From positions 372,001 through 436,000 of the forward strand of contig JAFEMH010000927.1 in NCBI GenBank assembly GCA_022495995.1: a stretch of DNA of 64,000 nucleotides, written 5' to 3'. Below the pieces are notes generated by a model that saw only the letters and a list, made by a program, of their open reading frames with translations, made no database searches and was not told the origin of the DNA. The position numbers were made by a program, and so were the translations under genes. Shown piece after piece: positions 23,299 through 35,500 of this stretch; the stretch's first letter is position 1; every line of letters begins with the position of its first letter. Source of the DNA: Adenophora triphylla var. japonica. Lineage: Eukaryota; Streptophyta; Magnoliopsida; Asterales; Campanulaceae.

Positions 23299-24230
23299 AT
23301 ACATCCTGTCAAGGGTCCACCTTGATTCAGGATTACCAATGCCAAGACCAAGGGTCCTCCTTGGCCTAATGGCTTACCACACATCCTGTCAAGGGTCCGC
23401 CTTGATTCAGGATTACCAACAGCCAAGACCAAGGGTCCTCCTTGGCCTAATGGCTCACCACACATCCTGTCAAGGGTCCTCCTTGATTCAGGATTACCAA
23501 CAGCCAAGACCAAGGATCCTCCTTGGCCTAATGGCTTACCACACATCCTGTCAAGGGTCCGCCTTGATTCAGGATTACCAACAGCCAAGACCAAGGGTCC
23601 TCCTTGGCCTAATGGCTCACCACACATCCTGTCAAGGGTCCTCCTTGATTCAGGATTACCAACAGCCTAGACCAAGGGTCCTCCTTGGCCTAATGGCTTA
23701 CCACACATCCTGTCAAGGGTCCACCTTGATTCAGGATTACCAACAGCCAAGACCAAGGGTCCTCCTTGGCCTAATGGCTTACCACACATCCTGTCAAGGG
23801 TCTCGCCTTGATTCAGATTACCAATGCCCAAGACCAAGGGTCCTCCTTGGCCTAATGGCTCACCACACATCCTGTCAAGGGTCCTCCTTGATTCAGGATT
23901 ACCAACAGCCAAGACCAAGGATCCTCCTTGGCCTAATGGCTTACCACACATCCTGTCAAAGGTCCGCCTTGATTCAGGATTACCAACAGCCAAGACCAAG
24001 GGTTCTCCTTGGCCTAATGGCTCACCACACATCCTGTCAAGGGTCCTCCTTGATTCAGGATTACCAACAGCCTAGACCAAGGGTCCTCCTTGGCCTAATG
24101 GCTTACCACACATCCTGTCAAAGGTCCACCTTGATTCAGGATTACCAACAGCTAAGACCGAGGGTCCTCCTCGGCCTAATGACTTACCATACATCCTAAC
24201 AAGGGTCCACCTTGATTCAGGATTACAACA
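23299..24230 (+). repeat. 80-81-bp tandem array (two-part unit) in the 3' region of Tat-A
   Basis: About eleven and a half units start with ACATCCTGTCAAGGGTCC near 23301, 23381, 23462 and 23543. Each unit has two halves: one has CAAGGGTCC.CCTTGATTCAG and the other has CCAAGGGTCCTCCTTGGCC. Both halves share a CAAGGGTCCTCCTTG-like palindromic centre, so the unit appears to be a dimer of a roughly 40-bp monomer. The long open frames across it in both directions (to 343 codons) are just repeat translation, possible because the usual unit of 81 is divisible by three. Confidence 0.93.
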
Positions 24231-24513
24231 CATTCAAAGCCAAGGAAACCTTCCTCGGCCTAAATAACTTAGAGTATAATTAAAGCTGAGGAGTTTTTCC
24301 TCGGCACAACCACTTGCTCAACAATTTGGGAACGAGGAACCCTCCTCGGATCCCACATTCATAAACCTGTTGCTTATGCCTAAGCATACTGAAACACAAA
24401 CAAGTCAGTGAAATAACAAGAATATTGACAAAAGGATTTTTCATTGATGTTCAAAGAAAATTACAAAGTCCTACCTTCTATTACAAAAAAGCAAAAAAGA
24501 AGAGAAATCCTAT

Positions 24514-27494
24514 CTAAGTTTGCTTGCCGTCATCAAAAGGCTTTTCAAGCCAATCCTCAGTAATAGAGCCGGGGGGAGGAAGATTAGTTTGGTCGCATTG
24601 GCTTCAGCCTCTCAGCCTCTCTTCCCTCGACCTCGGTCTCGGGCTCCCCAAGATCCCGGATGGCCTCCACCAAGGCCTTGATATTACACCGACGAAGAAG
24701 CCGGCCTCCACACTTCCCTACAAGCTTGGGCATCCTTCTCTGCTATTATCTCCAAGTTGTTTTCAGAGAAAGGAACCAAGTGGTGGAGGGCCCTAACCTC
24801 TTCGGCATACTGGTCCCGGCAAATCAGTTGAGCAACCTTGTTTATGTCCAAGCCGGTGGAGGGGTCAGCCAAGATGCTTCGGGCCAAGTGAAGATAACCA
24901 TCTTCAAACATGGTGGCCGTCTGCTCGTCCACGGCATCCTGAAAGGCCGAGCTGGCCATCATCGAATCCTTGAAGGCCGAGCTCTCCTTGAGCCAGAAGC
25001 AACGGCCTCTTCCTCCCTAGCCGGAAGGGTAGCTTCCAACCCTCTGCACCGGGCTTCAGCTTCCTCGGCCCTAGTTTGGACCTCAGCTTTTTCTTTCCTT
25101 GCCGTAGCAAGCTCTTCTTCCTTCAGCCGGAGATGCTCCTCGGCTTTGGTCTTTTCTTCCTCAGCCTTCTTCACCTCGGCCTCCACCTCGCCTTGGCAAA
25201 GATCAAGCTCAGCATCCTTGGACTTCAGAAGTTTGACCAAGGAGGCCTTATCAGCTGCACTCTTTGCCTGGGCGTTCTTGGCCTCATTCAGGCGCCTGGC
25301 TTTGGTCTTGGCCAAGACGTTCTCGTACGCCGTGACGGAAGCCAACTGAAAGAGAAATCAATGTTATAAATTCAAGCAAATCTCAGATTTAATATAACCG
25401 AGAAAAAAGAGACATTCACCTCGGAGATTAGGAGCCCTTTGCGGCAGAGCAAGACATCCTCACTTGGAGCCTCTTTGACGAGGGCCTCATAGGTCTCCTC
25501 ATCCATAGCCCTCTGTACGGGAGCTCGGCCTAATCTCACCAAGGGTCCCTCCCTAATCTGTAAAGGAAGGCCCCTAAGACGGGGAACATTGATGGCCATG
25601 CTCTTAGCAAGCTCATCGGCCTCTTCATCTGTTTTGATGGCCTGAATGGATAAGGGGGGAGGAGCCTCAACATTGGGGGCCCCACCAACTGTTGCCCTCT
25701 TAGCTACGGGCTCCTCGGCGCTAGCTGCCTGGGATCTCTTGGAGCCCGAACGTCGGCTCACGAGCCCTCTCTCCTCGGCTACCTCTTCCTCGGTATCAAC
25801 ATGGAGGCTAGGCCCCTCTACAGTTGATGGGTTGGGTTGTTCCTCAGTCGCCGCTCCCTCGGCATTTACCTCCCCATGCAGTTTGAGGGGAAGGGGTTGG
25901 TCACCCTGCACGTTAAGTATCAAGTTCCGGGCATTGGCTTCTTCCCGTCTTTCCACCAAGCCAGACTTCTTGCTCAGCTTCCTCTTTTGCTTTATCAGTT
26001 CCATGGGGCTCATTCTCCTCGTAGACATCTCTGCCTCTTCCTCAGGGGTTAGATCTGCAAAGAAAAGGACGAGGAGGTCAAATACGAGCAGAAGAAGAAA
26101 AATTCAAAAAGTAACCAAGTATCAAGAAGTTAGATATTTACATCCAACTATGTTTATTTCTTCCAGACATTGGTCTGGGGGATGGGATTTGCACGTGGTA
26201 CAATCCTCGTGAAATACAAGGCCGGGGTGAATGGTCCAGTCGTTAAAGCGCCTCCCCCTCTTTACGGTGACGAGGGGAACTATCCCGTCCCTCGGCCCCG
26301 GCATCAATCCAGCTTGAACATAGTAGTCATCTGAAGACTCTATCACCGACCAATCTAAGACCCCCACCTCGGCAAATGTCTCCAAACGCGTGATTAAAGC
26401 CTGGGTCCATTCATATTGTTGGACAGGAAAGGACGAAGTAGGATCCTTACAAGGAGATTGGAACTCCCATCCTTGGCGGCTCTCAACCCTTATGACATGG
26501 TTATCCCAGCCAGCAACTTTGCTAGACATGGGTAGAAGCAGCTTCGGTTTATTGGATGCGCTCCTAATGACGAGGAGCCAACTTTCCTTGACAAATTGGA
26601 CGTTATAAAAATGCCTAAAGGCTCCCATGGTCGGCTCATACCCTAAGCTACGGCAGAGGACAATAAAGGCGACCAAAACCCGGCACCATTAGCTCCTAGC
26701 ATGGCGGACGCCACTACGTCGTCCAAAAATTCACAAATGAAAGGGTCCAAGGGAAGACGAAGACCCTGTTGGAATTGTTTGAAGTAAAAATGGACGTAAT
26801 CTTGGTTGTAGTAAAAGCTCTCCTCTTCCTTCTTCGTCTTGAGCTCAAGCTTGCCCAGATAAGTTAATATGTACTCAGCTTTATCTACCCCGTATTTGGA
26901 GTATAGCTTTTCCAGCATGGGATCCCCGGCCCTTGGGGCCCTCTCTTATCGCTTTCCTAATCCTAGGCCTCCTCTTCCTCGGCCTCCCCTTCTTCAAACC
27001 AGGCGGGCATCAGCCTGGGCACCTTCCACAAAGGCATCGACTATGTTGGTGGACGAGGAGGGCTCTCCTTCTCTTCCCGTCATATCTGCATAAGGACGAG
27101 GAGACAAAGTTAGTTACCTCGTCGATGGCTGATCTTAGGACGGGGAAGGGAGATTCCCCTCCTCGTCATTTCATAAGGCCGAGGAGGGAGCCTTACCACT
27201 CAGACGCTCACGCATTTCACGATCTGAGGTGGGGTAAAACAGCTCGATGTGCTCCACTATCTCGGCCCTATTCCCAAGCAATACAATATTACGAGTTGAC
27301 GAATCAATTCGATCTATTCTTGTGCTATCAGGGTATTGGATGAACATCCGAGTACGGCCATAACCCCTCAACATCTTTCCTATGTCATCCAAGGTGAGCA
27401 TCAACCAAGGTCCCCTCTCTCTCCGATAAACCCTCAGGTTGCCGGTGTGATATCCATAACGGAATCGGGGGGAATGGTCCCAAGAACGAGTCAT
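24514..27494 (-). pseudogene. Antisense spliced gene of Tat-A: Transposase_28-type domain plus coiled coil
   Basis: Four exons are inferred on the minus strand: 27494-27197 (GTAAGG donor), 27085-26142 (TATGCAG acceptor, GTAAAT donor), 26054-25420 (TTTGCAG acceptor, GTGAAT donor) and 25346-24514 (TTTCAG acceptor). Exon 2 has YVHFYFKQFQQGLRLPLDPF and FIVLCRSLGYEPTMGAFRHF, matching the 'putative gypsy-type transposon' Transposase_28 family. Exon 3 is charged and disordered. Exon 4 has a long Glu/Lys/Ala coiled coil (KAEEEKTKAEEHLRLKEEEL). Exon 2 carries two in-frame stops that look like C-to-T changes, and a frameshift lies near 24715. It is antisense to the element, between satellite and LTR. 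Tat-B has the same gene at 44881-47840. Function is unknown. Confidence 0.72.
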
Positions 27495-28138
27495 TTCTAA
27501 GGGAAATCAAAGATTAAAGGGGGAGTTTATTCAAATATTCAAAAAAGTGCAACAAAACGCAAAGAAAATAAAAGATTTAAAGTTTTGAGAGTTTAAGACA
27601 TGAATTCATGAAGAAAAGCTTCAACCTTCAACAATGGCTGTCCATTTTCTTGGCAACATCAAAATCTCTCCTAAAAACCCTAGAAATCGCAAAGTCATGG
27701 ACGGATTACATAGAAAAAGGAATATTTCATACCTGATTGAGAAGAAATGGTAGGAATCGCAACTGCAACAAGCTCTCCGGAAAAAGGAAGCTTCGCCGGA
27801 AACTGGGTAAGAAGAAAATCGGTGAATCAGGCTTTCGTTCTTTCAATATGCTCTCAATTGCTTGGGGTTTGTAAAGAGTGAAATGAGAAGGGTTTAGCTT
27901 TTTATAACCCCTTAATCGGGTCAAACCCATGGGTAAAGAGAAAATACGGGTAAGGCGCCTCAAGAATTAAATGCGGATGACAGTTATCGAGGCGTGACAA
28001 GACTGGGGGGCCCCAGGTAATCATCAGAATAGCAACCGTCAGTTATATGAAGCGACACCGAGGACACGTGTCAAACCTGTTTGTATCCCATAAAGCCGAG
28101 GACGAGGTGACTTTCTACTCATCCTAAGCCGAGCTAGA

Positions 28139-28152
28139 AAGTCGGGGGCCAC
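28139..28152 (+). other. Polypurine-tract region of Tat-A
   Basis: AAGTCGGGGGCCAC directly precedes the LTR. Tat-B has the near-identical AAAGTTGGGGGCAGC at the same place on the minus strand. Confidence 0.65.
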
Positions 28153-28913
28153 TGAACGGTATAAACCGAGATACGAATATGGGTTTGCCCGAGCTGGGCC
28201 CAAATGGATTGGGCCATAAACATAATACCACGCACAAGTATCAGGGCCGAGGAAGACTTTCCTCGTATGACGAGGATCATCCACTTCGACATTATATCAT
28301 CATGTTTGAACCATCATATCCCGAGATGTCATAAGTGACGAGGAGGGAAAAGTTCTTACCTCGGTATATCCTCAAGTGACGAGGAAACAAAATCATTTAC
28401 CCCGGCATATCTACGTGTCTGATATTCACCAAATGACGAGGAAGCAGAATCATTCACCTCGGCCTATTTTGCTAAGGCCGAGGTAAAACATTTATGTTCC
28501 TCGGCGTTAGAGCATTACACAGTCCTTATTCAACAAGGATTATACATTCATGATCCAATCAGGATTGTAATCAACTACACCAAACCAAGTCAAACAATGA
28601 CTCTTTATCAGATATAATTCTCTCAGGATTATATCTTATCTCTTTACAAGTTCACTTCAACATGGATTCTATCAATCCATCCCTATATATACAAGCCCCA
28701 TGGCTCATAATTGGGTACGTTACTTTTTACATTGGGGAAACTCTGTCAATTTGTTTTCTCACATACAAACCGTGAACTTACTCTCACGCCGGAGGGCCTT
28801 TAGCCGGATCCGCCCCGGCTTAGTTTACGTGTTTTCTCTTATTTTCAGGCCTTGCAATCACCGGAGCATTCATCGCTTGAATTTGAACTGATTTGACGAT
28901 TTTGACATCATCA
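28153..28913 (+). repeat. 3' LTR of Tat-A
   Basis: The 761-bp LTR starts TGAACGGTATAAACCGAG and ends GACATCATCA. It aligns along its length with both LTRs of Tat-B in opposite orientation, though diverged. A CTATATATAC box near 28683 is the likely TATA element. It ends about 590 bp upstream of the short upstream reading frame of the next gene, so it could influence that promoter. Confidence 0.9.
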
Positions 28914-29583
28914 GTATTTATTTTTAAAAAATAAATTGTTCCCAATCAAAAGTTTTTTTTTATCTTTCATGACGATAGTTATAAACAATTTGTCATTAAA
29001 CATATTCTAATTCACGATTACACTTATTATGCAACATGCTGAAATCTGGTATTTGTATATTTATGTTACTGAAAATATTTAAATCTCATTTTTTAAAAAT
29101 ATAATTCAAATTTATTTTTTTTAATATTTATTTTAATACGAATAAAGCAGGAAACAAACAATATTTGAGAAGATTTTTTTTTTTTTTTTCTTTCTTAGAA
29201 TTTCACTCTCCCAAGAATTCACATTGAGCATAACACTTGTGACTTGTAACAAGTAAAGGTCGAGTAAAGGCCGTGTTTTTCCTTCCCTTCCCCGCTGGAC
29301 CCAAATCCTGATTTTAACATTAACTTCGCTTTCAATCTCCCCCATATCCCCTCTCTCTCCTCTCTCTACAAATTGCTTTCTACTCCAAGGATTTTTCCAA
29401 AACCCCCGTTCCAAGCATAACGCCAAGAATCACCACCCCCACTCTTCTTCTTTACTCTCTCTCTCCTCTCTCTCTCTAAGCAGAGCAGGTTCTTCATTTC
29501 CATGGCCGATACGATGATGATTATGATTAATTGAAAGTGGGTTTTGTTATCAATTCAAAAAAACAAACCAAGAAGAATCAAAC
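28914..29583 (+). promoter_or_regulatory. Upstream region and 5' leader of the At3g27210-like gene
   Basis: The first 240 bp are AT-rich without recognised elements. From about 29270 the sequence becomes CT-rich, with CTCTCTCC runs at 29350-29370 and 29450-29478, which is typical of plant core promoters and leaders. I see no clear TATA box. A short upstream reading frame lies at 29502-29534. Confidence 0.5.
29502..29534 (+). promoter_or_regulatory. Upstream open reading frame (10 codons) in the leader
   Basis: The ATG sits in CCATGGCC, a strong start context, and encodes MADTMMIMIN then TGA, ending 49 bp before the main start. It does not overlap the main frame, so reinitiation is possible. 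It would reduce translation if the transcript includes it. Confidence 0.5.
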
Positions 29584-32500
29584 ATGGGTGCCTGCGCTTC
29601 AGTACACCGAGATTTAACATTTGGGTCCAAACAAGACGACAACAACAAGAAGCAGCAGATTCTGATCCCATCATCCTCCTCCAAAGTCATCAACAAACCC
29701 GTCATCAATGGTATTGCTCAATGGCCTCCAATATCTCAATCCGCCGCCTCATTTTCCTATATTGGTACGTTTCTTTTATTCTTCAATCTCCCAATAATTG
29801 TTTTTTTTTTTTTGTCTTATTTGGTTTGGTGGCTGCTACTTGTAATTGATTCATTGGGTGTAGCTGTGTATTGAATTTCTTGAGTTGTTTTTTGGATCAT
29901 TTTCTTCATTAATTGTTCTTGACTTTTACTTTACTGTAATGCGTTTTATTTATTCGGCCATAGAAACCCTAGTAATTTTATCAGAAAAGAGATTGAGTTT
30001 ACTTGAATAAGTTATGAAAAGGGCAAAAATTAATTTCTCTTAGAAATTTCTATTATACAAGGCATGAATTAATTTATCCTACTTTTTGAGGAGGGTTATG
30101 GAGAAATTACTGAATTGTCTATTTTAAGTGCAGAAATTAATGTTTGGGGCAAATACTATTTCTAATTGTTAAGAATGGTGTCAGAAGATCTATTGAACAG
30201 TCAGTTATGTTATAATAAATGTCCAGAATTGGTGTATTTAACTTTCTTTTGGATTCTGAAGGTGAAGATTGAAACTGAAACTGTTACTCCTTCCGTTCCG
30301 AAATAACTGTCATTTTTGTACCTACCACAGGTTTTAAAAAAGACAATTATTATCCCAACTTTATGATACTTTATGATAAAAATGCCAAGATTGCCATTAT
30401 TTAATGTTCCTCTCTCTCTTACACTACTTCAAACAACAATCCAATTACTAAAGGAAAACAAGTTCTAATGAAGGGATAAAATCGGAATTTGATTGCTTTT
30501 GACCCCAAAAGCGACAATTATTTTGGACCAAACATTTTGTCCAAAAGTGACAGTCATTTTGGACTGAAGGGAGTACCAGGCTGCATAAAAAGAAATGTTC
30601 ATGGTTTCCTATATTTGTTATTTTTATATACTCCCTCCGTTCCGGCCGACTTAGGACTTTTTGCCATTTTGGGCGTCCCACCCGACTTAGGACGGCCCAA
30701 AATGGAAACCTTAAATCACTATTCTCTCCACTCATTCTCTCTCCTACATTATTTTAATACTCACAACACCATTATAATTTACTATTCCCTCCACTCATTC
30801 TCTCTCCTATTTTTAAATTACACTCACAACATTTACCTTTTCCTTAATCCCCGTGCCATTTCAAAAAATCCTAAGTCGGCCGGGACGGAGGGAGTATTTT
30901 TTTATGGGGCCGGGTCCAATTCGAGGAAATTTATACAATTGTTTGTTCTTTCTTCCATTCTAATTTAATGTAGTTCCTCTGGTTTGTTAATGGAAAATCA
31001 CCATCAAACAACTTGATAGTATGATATATTAGCAGCCTTCAATAGTTTTTAATTATATCTTGGAAGGGGACCATTTTACAGATAACCCACTAACTAACTT
31101 GAGTTGTGGTAGTTAGGGTATTTTTTAATCTCTGAAGACATTTTTGTTAGTGCTCATCTTTCTTTATTGTATTGTAATTTTGGGGTGTGTGTGTGTGAAG
31201 GAATTCTCTTACTACCTCTATCCCAAAATGAGTAACCAATTTTTTTTTTCAAATTTGTTCTTGATCAAGAGCAAATTTGATTTTTTTTTGGTCATTCATT
31301 TTGGGGCGGAGGGAGTAGAATAATATGGAAAATCATGTTGATGATGAGTTCAAATACCTTGCAAGTACTCGGGTGTGCAGGGGAACTGATTAACACCCAT
31401 CTTTCTGATTGTGTGTGTGAAGGAATTGTATTGGTATACATAGTGAAACCATTTGCTGTATTGTTTGTTTGTGTGTGTTTGCGCGCTTTTGTGTAGGAAT
31501 TGTATTGGAATAATTTTGAAAACTGTTGACAATGAGTTCAAATATCTAGTTTATAAATCTGGGGAGTGCAGGGGAGATGATTCTGTGATTTTTGTTCCCC
31601 TTTTCCTTAGTTTCCCTTCTATTCTTTACATGTGAAACACTTGATTTTCGTTTTCAGTAAATACATACTCACCCCGTCCCAAAATGAATGACCACTTTTA
31701 GGAAAATTTTGTCCCACAATGAATGACCTTTTTGCAAAAAACTTTGTCCCTAAATGTTTTTTTACCAATTTTTTTTTCACTATTCATTAAATACTTGCAA
31801 AACTAAAAGCTTACAAAGTACTCCGATAACAAAGATTTTCATACAGCTTGGTTACTAAAATTTACAAAAAGTTGACTTTCTTAAATTCTCCAAAATGAAA
31901 AATAAACATTCATTTTGGGACAAAGTGAGTAATTTATTTTCTTTTGTAGTCAAAGATAGACAATGTTTCATGTAGAATAATCAGTATCTTTATGTCGGGC
32001 ATTATTTCTGAGGTTCAGACCGACAAAATATACGAGTGTAATAACTAATGATGCGGAGAAGGTGAGGGGAGGATGAAAGACAAAGGAAGAAGAGAGGAGG
32101 ACAGTGATGGAAATGAAATTGTGTTGTTAATATGTTTGAATAGTCAAAAGGGGAGTAACATTATGGAACGGAGGGAGTAGTTGAGTAGTTTCGCTAAATC
32201 TTCTTTATTTTTTTTAGGATATAGGAGAGAATTGCTGGGGTAACATAATTAAGCTTAGTAATTTTCTTTCGGGAACCCTGCATTGATTACTTTAAATGGG
32301 ATATTTTTAATTGGTTAATTCGAAGTCACCATGATGGATTCCCTTTACCTGACAATATTATCGAGTGCCTTTTCAATATTTCCCACTTTTATTAATAATA
32401 ATTGTGTTGTTTTTCATGTGGCATTCTTTTAAGATACTTTACAATTTACATACCTGAACAATAAAGGCCATATATCTGCCTCTAGCCTTTTTGACAGTAG

Positions 32501-35500
32501 CTGAGTCCACACAAAAATTCTCGATAACACTTTTGCTCATTATCATTATCTAAAAGTTTTCATGCTTGCTGTTGATTGTTCTAGATGAGTTGTGCTGGGC
32601 AGGTTAATTAATACTTTCTCCGTCTCATTTTGTTGGGCCATATTTGACTTTTTGATGGTCAATACAAGTGAACTATGACCAAACATTAGTGTTAATCTAA
32701 TCATCATAATCAAATTTTAAAAATTGTTATTAATAAATCAATTAGTGATATATTAATAACAATTTTTACAATTTCTAAATATTGTTATTAATTAATCACT
32801 TAGTTATATATCAATAACAATTTTTAGAATTTCAATTGACATAAATGTTTGGTCAAAGTTCAATTGTGTTGACCATCAAAAGTCAAATGTGACCAAATAA
32901 AATGAGGAGGGAGTAACAAAAATCATTTTGTAATCTGGTTTCCCCACAAAGAGTCGCATTTCTGAAATTAAAAGTTATTTCTTCTTACTTTTTCCCCTTT
33001 CTCTTTTTTCTTTCTTCGTGAAAACATGATATATATCTTATTTGCCACGCACAAAGAAGAACGGATAATCACTTTAATGCAATCTGAAGGAAATATGGAG
33101 AAGCAAAGTACAATATTTTAAAAAGTTTTGACTTGTCAAGTCTGACCCAATATTTTGGGTCAGAGGGAGTACTTTTTAGTTTCTTTAGCATAGTAGAATG
33201 GGCGTAAGTAGAGACTGAACCCGCAACCTTACACTTAGTGAAGCCTCAGTCTACCACTTCATTGTTCTGTAGAATTATAATTTTATTATTCACTTGGTGC
33301 TCGTCTGGTGAACAATTTTAAAAACGGAGAGTTTTAAAAACGGAGCTTTTTAAAATGGACCATTTTTCTGTAATGTGTTTGGTACATCATTTTAAAATGC
33401 TAATTTGAAATTCAAATATATGTTTACAATGACATTTTTACCCTTTTAAAAATATCATGATTTATTTTATATTATACTCCCTCCGTCCCACCAAAACTGA
33501 TACCAAATTTCTGGGCACGCGGATTAAGGAAAAGTAAGAGAGAGAAAAAGTGAAAGAAAATGTTGTGAGCATGAAGAATTAAATAGGAGAGAGAATGAGT
33601 GGGAGGAATAGTTAGGAGAAAGAATGTTGTGAGTGTAAAAGTGAAATAGGAGAGAGAATGAGTGGGGTAAATAGTAAAGATTTCCTTCCATTTTGGGAAG
33701 TATCAGTTTGGCTGGGACGGATAAAAAAGGAAATAAGTATCAGTTTTGGTGGGACGGAGGGAGTACACATATTGAAGTCCAATTATACAAACATATTGCC
33801 AAAGAAGAAGAAAAACAAATTAATGTCTTGTACTATTACTATTCATTGTAAAAAAAAGAAAAAGAAAAGGAAATAAAAATAAAATATACTAACTCCGTCC
33901 CATTCGAATTAGTACATTTTTGCCATTTGGGCATTTCACTCGAAATAGCACAACCCCAAAATAACAAATGTTTTTACTAGTGAAACTCACTTTCACGCTT
34001 GCTATAATTTTCCACTTATTATTTTCTATCTTTCTCTTCTACTTTAATTTTTAATTTTTTATAACTACAACAGCTATTCCACAAATATTTTTTCTTAATT
34101 TTCATATCCTAACTCAACAATTCTATTTTAAATGGGACGGGGAGAGTATAATATTACACTAAAAAAAATAACTTAGTACGTAGTAGTTAATACCACACTG
34201 TAAACGGAAAGGAGAGAGAAATTTGTACAAGCAGCAACGACTTTTCTCCCTCTCAACAGCACAACTACGTCGGCCATGGCCATGAAGTTTCTCATCTCTT
34301 CCTTTTTTTCTCCCTTATTATTTTCTGGTAAGTTATTTATTTAATTTTTTTCTTCTTCCTCCATCGTAGATCCCAAAAAATTCAGATCTTGAACTCCATT
34401 TTCATTCTAAAAATCGAAAGGTTAATTTGGTCAAATAATTTTATTTGCTTGGTTTCGATGCTGCTACAAATTGTAGAGTTTAAAACGGACCCTCCGTTCC
34501 GAAACGAAGCCTTTTTGGACGCCATATTGATACAATTATTTTGATGAACGAAGTTACGCTTTGGATTCCGTTTTAGACTAAACGCAGCAGGCCTTATGTT
34601 CTAAGCAGAAAAGTACACTTGGCTTTGCATGCATGCATAGATCAAAAGAGGTTGCTATTTCAGGAATTTTTTTCTTTTCGTTTTCTTGGAATGCTAAAAT
34701 TCTGATATATCTTCCCGTTTTAAATTTCAGGAAGTAAAGACGAGGCCTTCTTTGATTCCCAAGCATGGATGGATTCAGACTGTGAATCTGATGATTTCAT
34801 GAGCGTTAGAGGAGGTAAGATACATCAAAGTTCTTTAATTTGCTTAGGTCTAATTTGAGAGATATCTAAACTGCATTATCTCTGCCCTTGATATGAATCT
34901 TCGATTTAAAGTCAACCATTGTATGGTCATTTTGCATGGAGATATTTTACAGGTCAATTACACACACTCACATATGTACTCCCTCGGTCCCAAATTGAAT
35001 TACCATTTTTGTCCCAAAATAAATGACCATTTGAAATTTTTCTATAATAAAACTTTGTCCCTAAAAGATTTTTTTTTTTCATAGTCCATTATATTTTTGC
35101 AAAACTTAAATTCTGACCGTGAATAGCAAGAATGCTTATAAGTTTTTTTCTATTAACATTTTCAAAATGACTCTTCAATTCAAAATGGTCAAATTTTTGG
35201 GACAGAGGGAGTACAACTTAATGCTATGGCCTTTCTTCACATTAGAGTACATTGGAATGTAAATTTACTTGGGCGGGCTACGAGCCTTGATACTTGAGCT
35301 TGGCTAGTCTAAGCTCGATTCCACACAATTCATATATATTTAGAGTTTGACCATGACATTGGGCTCTCGATATATGTGCCAGCCCAATTATAAGCTTAAG
35401 ATTCAAAGATATACATACCCCCAGAATAAATGTATGTTTAAATGTTTATAGTATACTTTTAACTTGTGCTTATTAAAGTTTGAGCTCAACCCCTTAAACC

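Larger units (their letters stand above)
5825..28913 (+). mobile_element. Tat-clade Ty3/gypsy retrotransposon Tat-A, 5'-truncated by the window and interrupted by X and Y
   Basis: On the plus strand the order is end of the retroviral-type RNase H, a second 'archaeal-type' RNase H, integrase, a tandem-repeat array, an antisense accessory gene and a 3' LTR. That order and the second RNase H are typical of the Tat clade (Ogre, Retand and relatives). Gag, protease and reverse transcriptase are missing because X inserted at 5824/5825; they should continue left of the window. Y (7037-22439) is inserted in the integrase. The right flank begins GTATT (28914-28918), which should be the target duplication. 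Tat-B (43535-56094) is a second copy of the same family. Confidence 0.9.

Noticed and set aside
23168..24199. A 343-codon open frame with a repeated peptide (PRPRVLLGL...) that might suggest a repeat protein
   Set aside because: It is the translation of the 80-81-bp satellite of Tat-A. Similar long frames exist on the other strand, the usual unit length of 81 is a multiple of three, and it has no promoter or homology of its own.
32148..32178. Single Stowaway-like ends (also near 33160, 34490 and 37600)
   Set aside because: Only one terminal repeat is visible at each place, with no matching partner and TA pair at a sensible distance, so no element is called.
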